Source: Thalassoglobus polymorphus (GTDB lineage: Bacteria; Planctomycetota; Planctomycetia; Planctomycetales; Planctomycetaceae). From it: a stretch of DNA of 64,000 nt. Position numbers and translations under genes: made by a program. Positions 57,599 to 64,000 of the stretch are shown here, in pieces. The stretch spans positions 4,382,001 to 4,446,000 of the forward strand of contig NZ_CP036267.1 of assembly GCF_007744255.1 (NCBI RefSeq), read 5' to 3'. The notes under the pieces are model-generated. The model was not told the origin of the DNA. It did no database searches and saw nothing but the letters and a program-made list of their open reading frames with translations. Every line of letters starts with the position of its first letter. The first letter of the stretch is position 1.

Positions 57599-58708
57599 TT
57601 ACGCTTTAACATCCACCGGCACGCTTCCATTGCGAGCCGATTCCAAACAGGCATCCATCACGATTTGTGTTTTGAGTGCGATCTCTGGCCAAAATGGATC
57701 GGGCTTCCCGGTCAGGGCCAACTTGCTGAACGTGCGAAACAGGTTCGTCTCTTGTGAATCGGGCGCGTTGTTGCTGTATTCTCCAATGTGATGAATCCTG
57801 GTGTGCTTCTCCATCACACAAACGCAACCGGTGAAATCGAAGACCGCATTGTTTACCTCGAAAGACATCTCATTGCCGCACCAAGGTAATACAAAATCGT
57901 TCAGCGTGATATTCCCCTTTGACCCACTGATGTGAACAAGTTGTTGATGCTCAGTCAAAAATGAATTGTAAAAGCCAGCTGATGCACCGTTCTGAAACAA
58001 CAATTCACCAGAGAATTCCATCGGAACCGGTGATGGGCTGTCTTCGCGTCCATGTTGTGAAAGTTGCCGACCAACTACTTGCTGTGGCAATTCGTAATTC
58101 ATCGCGAACAACGACATTCGAATCGTATACCAGCCAAGATCACCAACACAGCCTTGCGGTTCGAGTTCGCTGCTGACTCGAATGTTTCCCTGAATAAATT
58201 CTTCCGGGGCACAGAATGAAAAGTGAGATTGAATTCGTTTGATTTTTCCGACACTTTCCCCGTCGTCGATCACCTTGCGAAGTTCTGGCATTCGCTTGGA
58301 GTGCATGTACATCACGCCATCCATGAATTGAACATTGTTCTCTTCACAAGCTGCAATCATCTCTTTCAAATCGGAGACACTGACCGCGCATGGTTTTTCG
58401 CACATCACATGCTTGCCAGCCTGAGCAGCCTTGATCACCCACTCCTTGCGAAGACCGGTTGGGAGCGGAATATAGACAGCGTCCACATCATCACGTTGCA
58501 GAAGTGCCTCGTATCCTTCGATGGCCTCTGGCAATTCTCGAACGGGCCGAGACAGCTGACATTCGTCAATAAATGCCTGAGCACTCGCTTTCTTGCGGCT
58601 CGCAACAGCCGTCACGACGCCATTCCCTGAATTGCGGATTGCATCCCAGTTTTTCTTGGCAATCATCGCAGCTCCGAGAATCCCCCAACGACATTTTGAC
58701 TCACTCAT
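57599..58708 (-). CDS. Gfo/Idh/MocA-family oxidoreductase
   Basis: 369 aa from ATG 58708 (GGGAAAG six bases upstream; an ATG at 58747 would overlap the upstream small gene). Rossmann motif WGILGAAMIAKKNWDAIRNS, then VDAVYIPLPTGLRKEWVIKA and the catalytic/structural EKPCAVSVSDL. Such enzymes oxidise or reduce hydroxyls of sugars and cyclitols with NAD(P). The C-terminal domain has FCAPEEFIQGNIRVSSELEP and GCVGDLGWYTI, similar to D-xylose dehydrogenase/dimeric dihydrodiol dehydrogenase relatives. Starting two bases after the 76-aa gene and within the EboD-like operon, it could act on a cyclitol intermediate. Confidence 0.92.
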   Translation of the reverse strand: MSESKCRWGILGAAMIAKKNWDAIRNSGNGVVTAVASRKKASAQAFIDECQLSRPVRELPEAIEGYEALLQRDDVDAVYIPLPTGLRKEWVIKAAQAGKHVMCEKPCAVSVSDLKEMIAACEENNVQFMDGVMYMHSKRMPELRKVIDDGESVGKIKRIQSHFSFCAPEEFIQGNIRVSSELEPQGCVGDLGWYTIRMSLFAMNYELPQQVVGRQLSQHGREDSPSPVPMEFSGELLFQNGASAGFYNSFLTEHQQLVHISGSKGNITLNDFVLPWCGNEMSFEVNNAVFDFTGCVCVMEKHTRIHHIGEYSNNAPDSQETNLFRTFSKLALTGKPDPFWPEIALKTQIVMDACLESARNGSVPVDVKA

Positions 58709-58710
58709 AT

Positions 58711-58941
58711 CTAACTTTCCCGTTCCTCTACGAATTCCAAACGACATTGAACATCTTTGAGAATTTCGTCATCAGAAGCAAGCAACGCGCTGCTGATCAA
58801 GATGTCGAGTAGATCATCGCCCCAGAAAAGGGTTCGAGTATATTCGGAAGTCGAACGGCCATGCTCATTCGGTGCAATACCCAAGCAATTCCAAGATTGG
58901 TCTCTGCCTTCTTTTTCAAGGCGAGCAGTCTCGGAAGCCAT
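58711..58941 (-). CDS. Small conserved-looking protein (76 aa)
   Basis: Family not recognised. From ATG 58941, with GGGGGA five bases upstream on the minus strand; the frame opens further upstream (59067) inside the phosphoesterase gene, which I do not take as coding. The protein is acidic and helical: SEYTRTLFWGDDLLDILISS then ALLASDDEILKDVQCRLEFV. It is placed 37 bases after the phosphoesterase and two bases before the Gfo/Idh start, which strongly suggests that it belongs to the operon. It may be a partner subunit or carrier-like factor; nothing in the sequence decides. Confidence 0.65.
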   Translation of the reverse strand: MASETARLEKEGRDQSWNCLGIAPNEHGRSTSEYTRTLFWGDDLLDILISSALLASDDEILKDVQCRLEFVEERES

Positions 58942-58978
58942 AAAAGTCCCCCGACCACCACGACTCTTCGAAAAATAG

Positions 58979-59758
58979 TTAGAACTGCCCGACGCGACGC
59001 TCCCGTCCCGGCAGCACTTCGAGACACGTTGTCCACCAGCCGGTAAGAATCGTCTCAATAAACTCATCGGGCAGTGATTCGTCTTTCATCTCGCGAGCCA
59101 GTCTCAGATGGTCATATTCTATCGGAATGAATTCCACCTGACATTGCGAACCGCTCAATGTTAGCAATGTGTACCAGACATTTGTTGTTCCATCATTCTC
59201 AGGACGTCCCAACACGCCAACATTGATGAACCGACGACCTTGGGAGAGCTCACGCTCCCAGTGCAATCCAGTATGAGTACCAAGGAGGATCTCTGCCTGA
59301 TGGTCGTCTGCAAGCTTCTCCAGAAAATGTGTGCTCGTTGTCGATTCCCAAAGAAACTCGTTCGTTTTACGTGGGCTTCCATGACACAACAACAGCCGCT
59401 GCCCTCCAATTTCAAAACGTATTTCTGCAGGGAGTTGACGCATCCACTCCCGATTCAGACGACTCGTGTTTTGATAGGTATATTCGTAGCTGATTTGAGC
59501 AAAATAATTATCGCGAGGATCAGTGTACCCGCATTGGCAATCCTTGAAGTCGTTTCCAATGCTGTTGTCGTAGTTGCCTTGGACCACTTGAATGTTGTTC
59601 TCATACAAAAGCGGGAAGACACGATCGGGATGTGGTCCAAAGGCTCCTAAATCTCCAAGACAAAAAAGTTGTTCTGCACCCCGAGCGCGAGCGTCTCGGA
59701 TCGCTTCCTCCAACGCGAGATAGTTATTGTAAATGCCGCCAAAGAACGCCAGTTTCAT
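58979..59758 (-). CDS. Metallophosphoesterase-family protein with altered metal ligands
   Basis: 259 aa, calcineurin-like fold of the YfcE/diadenosine tetraphosphatase-like group. Retained: FCLGDLGAFGPHPDRV (GDxx), LLLCHGSPRKTNEF (His) and FINVGVLGRPENDGTTNVW. Changed: the first metal motif (SDIHGN in relatives) reads GGIYNN, so the metal Asp and His are Gly and Tyr; GNHD reads GNYD; and GHTH appears as GTHT. These are three of the usual five ligand blocks. Either the metal site is rebuilt or the protein no longer works as a phosphatase. Four Cys/His-rich residues in KDCQCGYTDPRDNYF might add other ligands. It lies between the radical SAM gene and the 76-aa gene. Confidence 0.88.
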   Translation of the reverse strand: MKLAFFGGIYNNYLALEEAIRDARARGAEQLFCLGDLGAFGPHPDRVFPLLYENNIQVVQGNYDNSIGNDFKDCQCGYTDPRDNYFAQISYEYTYQNTSRLNREWMRQLPAEIRFEIGGQRLLLCHGSPRKTNEFLWESTTSTHFLEKLADDHQAEILLGTHTGLHWERELSQGRRFINVGVLGRPENDGTTNVWYTLLTLSGSQCQVEFIPIEYDHLRLAREMKDESLPDEFIETILTGWWTTCLEVLPGRERRVGQF

Positions 59759-59851
59759 ATTCGATTCACACCCTTGGATTTCCCCAAGCTCCTCACCATC
59801 TGCAAATTGTTGAACTTCAGCTTGATCACAGATCCTTGGCGACCTCGTCGT

Positions 59852-60748
59852 CTATTCCGGTTTTAGAGAGGACGGATTCGAGCAGATTGAACCATACTGA
59901 TAGCATGTCAGGCAGGCCCCATGACTCAGAGGAAATGGTTGCTGCGACTCAATCAGCGAATCTCCCAGAATGGAGTCTGGTGCATCCAGGAGGATTGGGC
60001 AGACATGAATGCCTCGGTCGGAAACAACTCGACTGTGATTGCAGACCAGCTGCGATTCATCAAAGTCAGTCATCATCTCCATCGTAATTCGCTCTGCCTG
60101 GCTGTAACCGGACGTTCGTTCCATTTCGGCTCCGAGCTTCAGCCGAGGAAGTATCTTGAGACGCGGACGAGTATATCCATGCTCAGCGAGCACTCTACGA
60201 AAGCCTTCTAAGTTCTCCAGATCTTCTTCATCAGCCCATGTACGTGTCATCGTGATAATCGGAAGAAACCCAGTGTCGACCAGCTTTTCAACGCCTTTCA
60301 TGGCACGTTCAAACGTTCCCTCTCCGCGGATCGGATCGTTGATCTCTTTGGTCGGACCATCAATGGAAACACGAAATTCAAGAGTGAACCCAGAACGGTC
60401 TTCCGCATCTCGCAAACGGAGTAGCCATTCATCTTTGAGAACCGTTCCATTTGTCAGAACCGTCGCTGGTCCGTAGGTGAGTGTCTCTTCCAAAATCGAC
60501 ACCATTTCTTTGTTGAGAAACGGCTCACCTCCTGTGAAGTAATATTCCTTCACTCCCAGCGCCACCGACTCCTGCAGCCTCCTGGAAATTTCTTCTCGTG
60601 AGAGAAAACCGAATGAATCATTCTTCGGGCTACAGCTGATAAAGCAGTGTGAACATTCCAAATTGCAGAGCGTTCCAGAGACCTGAAACCACAATTCATC
60701 CAGAGCCTTCAGCTCAATCTGCGGAACATTTTCAACAACTGCTGACAT
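59852..60748 (-). CDS. Radical SAM protein
   Basis: 298 aa from ATG 60748, with a TTG one codon upstream as an alternative. The [4Fe-4S] motif CNLECSHC (CxxxCxxC) near residue 28 is preceded by LWFQVSGTL; GGEP-type YYFTGGEPFLNKEMVSILEE, VLTNGTVLKDEWLLRLRDAE and FRVSIDGPTKEINDPIRGEG complete the barrel. The C-terminus has CPILLDAPDSILGDSL and CLTCYQYGSIC, the Cys-rich pattern of a partial SPASM/twitch auxiliary-cluster domain. It could modify a peptide or small molecule; the nearby cyclase argues for a small molecule, but the SPASM-like tail is common in peptide-modifying enzymes. It starts 97 bases after the cyclase gene. Confidence 0.9.
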   Translation of the reverse strand: MSAVVENVPQIELKALDELWFQVSGTLCNLECSHCFISCSPKNDSFGFLSREEISRRLQESVALGVKEYYFTGGEPFLNKEMVSILEETLTYGPATVLTNGTVLKDEWLLRLRDAEDRSGFTLEFRVSIDGPTKEINDPIRGEGTFERAMKGVEKLVDTGFLPIITMTRTWADEEDLENLEGFRRVLAEHGYTRPRLKILPRLKLGAEMERTSGYSQAERITMEMMTDFDESQLVCNHSRVVSDRGIHVCPILLDAPDSILGDSLIESQQPFPLSHGACLTCYQYGSICSNPSSLKPE

Positions 60749-60847
60749 CAAAACGAATGACCTTTCTGCATGAATGTCGGGAACAAGACCTCATCATGCT
60801 ACCATTCTGCCAAGAACGGGCAATCGTTCAGTGAGCTAACTCACCGA

Positions 60848-62029
60848 TCAGCCCTCTGGCTTCTTTTTCGCAGCGGTCGACATGAAGTCTGCAACATGCT
60901 CAATGGCCTGCAACATTTTCAGATCGTCGACTTCATGAACATTGATCTTCCGACCAATCTCCGGCAGCATGGTTAAAGTCAGCCGACCGCCAAGATGCTG
61001 GCGAAATTCTTCGAGACCTTTCATCAGCTCTTCGGTCTCATGCAAAGCTGGGTGGTCAAGGGAAAGGCCAAGGTTATGCAGGCAGTGCAAGACACGTTCT
61101 GCATCTGCCTTTGGGAATCCATAGACCAGCGAGGAGTAGACCGTATCGACCGCCACACCGATTGCGACAGCTTCACCATGTCGCAATTCGAAATTTGTCA
61201 TCGGCTCAAGCTTGTGCGCCGACCAATGCCCGTAGTCGAGTGGTCGAGCTTCCAACGCTTCAAAAGGGTCGCCCCCTTGTGTGATATGCTCAAGATGCAG
61301 TTGTGCAGAGCGACGAATCACCGGGCGTGCCGCGTCCATGTTTCGATCGCGAATCTCTGTGGCGTTCTGTTCGATTCGTTCGAACTCCTCTCGATCTTTC
61401 AACAGAGAGACCTTGACCGCTTCAGAAAATCCGTTTCGAAAATCGCGATCCGGCAAGGTCAGCAGCATCTCTTCATCGTTAATCACGGCCCACGGAACAT
61501 GAAACGTTCCGACCCAGTTCTTCTTGGCAAACAAGTTGACACTATTTTTGACACCAACTCCTGAATCTGCCTGGGCAAGTGTCGTGGTCGGAATCCGAAT
61601 TAATCGAATCCCGCGATGCGCGATCGCTGCAGCAAACCCCACTGCATCGAGAACAGCACCACCTCCAATGACGACGATGTAACTTCGCCGATCCAAATCG
61701 GCAGCATTGATCACCTTGAGCATTCGCTCGATGATGTGAATATCATTCTTGACCGCTTCACCGCCAGGACACGTTTGAATCTTTCCAATAAGTTCAAATT
61801 GATCGCCATGACGAGACGCAAAAGTCCGGATTCGCATGCTTAAATCTGGCTGCGCCTTTGCGACTTGCTCATCAACCCACACTTGAACGCGCGGTTGTTT
61901 GTCTCCAGAAGGTTCCAGTAAATCGAGTAAGACTTCCTGGTCTTTTCCGAAAAGATCCTTCGTGAACCTTAACCGATGCACACAAGGTACGTGAAAATCA
62001 ATATCGATTGCTGAATTCTGTTGCGACAT
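60848..62029 (-). CDS. Sugar-phosphate cyclase, EboD-like (3-dehydroquinate synthase superfamily)
   Basis: 393 aa. NAD-binding motif [20 protein letters not shown] followed by [20 protein letters not shown] and [20 protein letters not shown]. Zinc ligands are intact: Glu in [12 protein letters not shown], His in [11 protein letters not shown], His in [11 protein letters not shown]. In AroB the corresponding segments are GxAEVIKxG and HGEAVAIGM. The blocks GGGAVLDxVG and DSGVGVKN fit EboD and related cyclases better than AroB, by memory. EboD is one member of the six-gene ebo cluster of bacteria and algae, and other members of this superfamily make valiolones or 2-deoxy-scyllo-inosose. I infer cyclisation of a sugar phosphate for a secondary product. 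First gene of the six-gene operon. Confidence 0.85.
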   Translation of the reverse strand: MSQQNSAIDIDFHVPCVHRLRFTKDLFGKDQEVLLDLLEPSGDKQPRVQVWVDEQVAKAQPDLSMRIRTFASRHGDQFELIGKIQTCPGGEAVKNDIHIIERMLKVINAADLDRRSYIVVIGGGAVLDAVGFAAAIAHRGIRLIRIPTTTLAQADSGVGVKNSVNLFAKKNWVGTFHVPWAVINDEEMLLTLPDRDFRNGFSEAVKVSLLKDREEFERIEQNATEIRDRNMDAARPVIRRSAQLHLEHITQGGDPFEALEARPLDYGHWSAHKLEPMTNFELRHGEAVAIGVAVDTVYSSLVYGFPKADAERVLHCLHNLGLSLDHPALHETEELMKGLEEFRQHLGGRLTLTMLPEIGRKINVHEVDDLKMLQAIEHVADFMSTAAKKKPEG

Positions 62030-62191
62030 GTCTCATTCTTGGCAGGAGCAGCGGAGGCTATCAGGGGAGGGATTTTTTGAGAGTAGTTTGAATAATCAAA
62101 CGATTCTTGCGCATTATACGAGGGAATGCAAGCATCCTTCCGTTAGCTCCACACTTCTGATGTAAAGCGAATCGGACAAATCGAGGCCTCT

Positions 62192-63586
62192 ATGAGATCG
62201 TTTTCAATAGCTCACCGATTCATTCTCTCGGCAATTTTCTCCGCGACAACTTTCGTCGGATCGACGTATGCCGCTCCGAACATTCTGTTCATCATGACTG
62301 ATGATCAGCGGCCCGATACGATTCACGCTCTGGGGAACGAGGAAATTCGAACTCCAAACCTGGATCAACTCGTTCATCGGGGAACAACATTTACGAGGGC
62401 AATCACTTCGATACCGATTTGCGTTGCCAGTCGGGCGGAACTTCTGACCGGCCGTGATGGCCGCCTGAATGGGAAGCAGGACTTCGGATTCTCGCCCAAG
62501 GAAGGGGTCGTCTCACTTGGAACCGTAATGCACGATGCAGGATACGAAACCTGCTATGTCGGCAAGTGGCACACACGTGGACGCCCCAGCACCCACGGAT
62601 ACGAAACCGTTGAAGGGCTGTTCTCATCAGGCGGAGGTAAGTTTCCACTCACTTTCCCGAAAGACTGGAAAGGGATGGATGTCACTGGGTATCGAGGTTG
62701 GATCTTCCAAACTGACGACGGGAAAAAGTTCCCCGAAAAAGGAGTTGGCCTAACCCCTAACATCAGTGACGATTTCACAGACGCAGCGATTCAATTCCTC
62801 GACCGACGTTCGGATCGACCATTCTTCCTCCATGTCAATTACACAGCTCCACACGATCCACTCTTTGTCCCGGAAGGTTACGAAGGGAAATACACTTCCG
62901 AAAACGTTTCACTTCCGGTGAACTTCAAGACGGATCATCCGTTCGATCATGGGAATGCGATGGGACGCGACGAAGTCCTTTACAGCTATCCAAGAACCAA
63001 ACAGCAAACGAAAGAAGGCCTCGCAGTCTATTATGCTGTGATTGAACATCTCGATGCCGCTGTCGGAAAACTTCTTGATAATCTGAAATCAAAAGGGCTT
63101 GATAACGAGACCATCGTCATCTTCAGCAGCGATCACGGATTGGCGATCGGCAGCCATGGATTGCGCGGAAAACAGAACATGTACGAGCACAGCATCGGCG
63201 TCCCGCTCATCTTCGCGGGTCCAAACATTCCAAAGAAAAACATCATCACTGCGCAGTGTTATCTTCGAGATTTATACCCGACAATTTGCGACTTCGCAGG
63301 AGCCAAGATCCCGAAAACCGTCCAAGGGAAATCGATTGTTCCAGTCATCGAAGGTCAACAGAAAGCTATTCACGATGTCGTCTTCGGAAGCTTTAAGGAC
63401 TCACAGCAAATGGTCCGCACTGATCGCTGGAAATATATTCGCTATCCTTTAGTCAAAAAAGAACAACTCTTCGATCTCGACAACGATCCCAGTGAGCTGA
63501 TCAATCTCGTCGACAATCAAGAGCACGCACTGATCTTGAATCAATTGAGAACAAAGTTGAGTGCATGGGACGCAGAGGCGAAGTAA
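62192..63586 (+). CDS. Secreted sulfatase (CxAxR type)
   Basis: 464 aa with signal peptide (FILSAIFSATTFVGSTYA). Metal motif ILFIMTDDQRPDTIHAL, formylglycine motif CVASRAELLTG (a CxAxR variant of CxPxR, also used in nature), CYVGKWHTRGRP, VIFSSDHGLAIGSHGLRGKQ and WKYIRYPLVKKEQLFDLDND. Choline-sulfatase-like or iduronate-sulfatase-like members look similar; the substrate is not fixed by sequence. It starts 162 bases from the divergent EboD-like gene. Confidence 0.95.
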   Translation: MRSFSIAHRFILSAIFSATTFVGSTYAAPNILFIMTDDQRPDTIHALGNEEIRTPNLDQLVHRGTTFTRAITSIPICVASRAELLTGRDGRLNGKQDFGFSPKEGVVSLGTVMHDAGYETCYVGKWHTRGRPSTHGYETVEGLFSSGGGKFPLTFPKDWKGMDVTGYRGWIFQTDDGKKFPEKGVGLTPNISDDFTDAAIQFLDRRSDRPFFLHVNYTAPHDPLFVPEGYEGKYTSENVSLPVNFKTDHPFDHGNAMGRDEVLYSYPRTKQQTKEGLAVYYAVIEHLDAAVGKLLDNLKSKGLDNETIVIFSSDHGLAIGSHGLRGKQNMYEHSIGVPLIFAGPNIPKKNIITAQCYLRDLYPTICDFAGAKIPKTVQGKSIVPVIEGQQKAIHDVVFGSFKDSQQMVRTDRWKYIRYPLVKKEQLFDLDNDPSELINLVDNQEHALILNQLRTKLSAWDAEAK

Positions 63587-63637
63587 ACTGAGAGGAATTC
63601 GCTCCCAACGCTTCACCAGAAATTTGAAGCCTTCAAA

Positions 63638-63690
63638 GAGAGTCAATTGCTCGACCGATTGCCCGTGAACAACGGGTTTCGGCAATGAAA
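63638..63690 (-). repeat. Dispersed repeat family II, core copy
   Basis: On the minus strand: GCCGAAACCCGTTGTTCACG then GGCAATCGGTCGAGCAATTG, matching GTGAAACGCGTTCTTCACGG GCACACGGTAGAGCAAACTG with several changes. It lies in the 168-base gap before the SDR gene. A short perfect hairpin TTTGAAG C CTTCAAA is just left of it (63623-63637). Confidence 0.6.
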
Positions 63691-63754
63691 TTAGTTTATC
63701 CACACGGCAGATTACGAATACTATTTCGAATTCTGCTCTAAATATAAAATAACT

Positions 63755-64000
63755 ATGGATCTCAAACTTCAAGGCAAAGTCGCACTCGTCACCGGTGGCT
63801 CAAAAGGAATCGGGTTGGGAATTGTGCGCTCTCTCATCTCAGAGGGAGTCAAAGTTGCCAATGTGAATCGTAGCGAGAAAGAAGGCAGACTTCTCGAACA
63901 GGAGTACGCTAAGCAAGGACAGGACTGCGTTTTCATACAAGGTGACCTGACCGACCTCGCCGCCTGTAAGAATGCCGTTGAGAAAACAGTCGAGCGGTTT
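63755..64000 (+). CDS. Short-chain dehydrogenase/reductase (3' end outside window)
   Basis: 82 codons visible from ATG 63755. Rossmann signature KVALVTGGSKGIGLGIVRSL (TGxxxGIG) and the cofactor-discriminating NRSEKEG after the second strand (NVNRS), followed by FIQGDLTDLAACK (the D of the third block). Basic/polar residues after the second strand hint at NADP preference. The catalytic YxxxK lies outside the window, so the function is open. Confidence 0.9.
   Translation, partial: MDLKLQGKVALVTGGSKGIGLGIVRSLISEGVKVANVNRSEKEGRLLEQEYAKQGQDCVFIQGDLTDLAACKNAVEKTVERF

Overview
This window comes from a planctomycete, most likely order Planctomycetales. The evidence is a DUF1559 pseudopilin next to a small lipoprotein, two secreted sulfatases, several secreted NHL-type propellers, a repeat-bearing secretin-like protein, glycine-rich partners of a PilM-like ATPase, and moderate GC with loosely packed genes. 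Genus cannot be decided from the sequence alone. I see no rRNA, tRNA, CRISPR array, integrase or transposase.

Layout. 1-11 kb: a truncated secretin-like gene with a TTG start (-), a PpiC/SurA-type lipoprotein foldase downstream of mfd (-), rpsB with a clear intrinsic terminator (-), moeA (-) and a conserved-looking hypothetical (+). 12-18.5 kb: a three-gene pilus/secretion platform operon (PilM-like ATPase with a C-terminal membrane extension, then two large glycine-rich membrane-anchored proteins), closed by a 38-bp perfect-palindrome terminator. 18.8-24.2 kb: two secreted NHL proteins, a MoeA fused to a periplasmic-binding-protein-like domain, and an HpaI-type aldolase. 24.5-29.9 kb: an Nramp-related transporter lacking the usual metal motif, PhyH-type dioxygenase, creatininase-family protein, GNAT protein and NAD-dependent epimerase-like protein; two of the joins overlap by 7 bases. 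29.9-30.6 kb: apparent gene remnants. 31-33 kb: DUF1559 pseudopilin and lipoprotein. 33.2-39.2 kb: a complete seven-gene Mrp antiporter operon (mrpA-G). 39.2-42.7 kb: hybrid histidine kinase and a FixJ-type regulator. 43.1-51.7 kb: a divergent small Flp-like pilin and a Tad cluster (TadZ, TadA, TadB, TadC, three TadE/G-like pseudopilins) without prepilin peptidase or secretin. 51.8-55.8 kb: sulfatase and a three-domain secreted protease fusion. 56-62 kb: a six-gene minus-strand operon with an EboD-like sugar-phosphate cyclase, radical SAM protein, metallophosphoesterase with altered metal motifs, a 76-aa protein, a Gfo/Idh dehydrogenase and a metalloprotease-like lipoprotein. 62-64 kb: a second sulfatase and the start of an SDR gene.

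The two most interesting layers are (i) the EboD-like/radical SAM operon, which looks like a small uncharacterised pathway, possibly for a cyclitol-derived product, and (ii) two families of short dispersed intergenic repeats. Family I is an 83-84 bp element with imperfect terminal inverted repeats, present three times. Family II is a degenerate element of up to about 120 bp found at eight or more intergenic places. Neither is linked to a mobile-element gene in the window.
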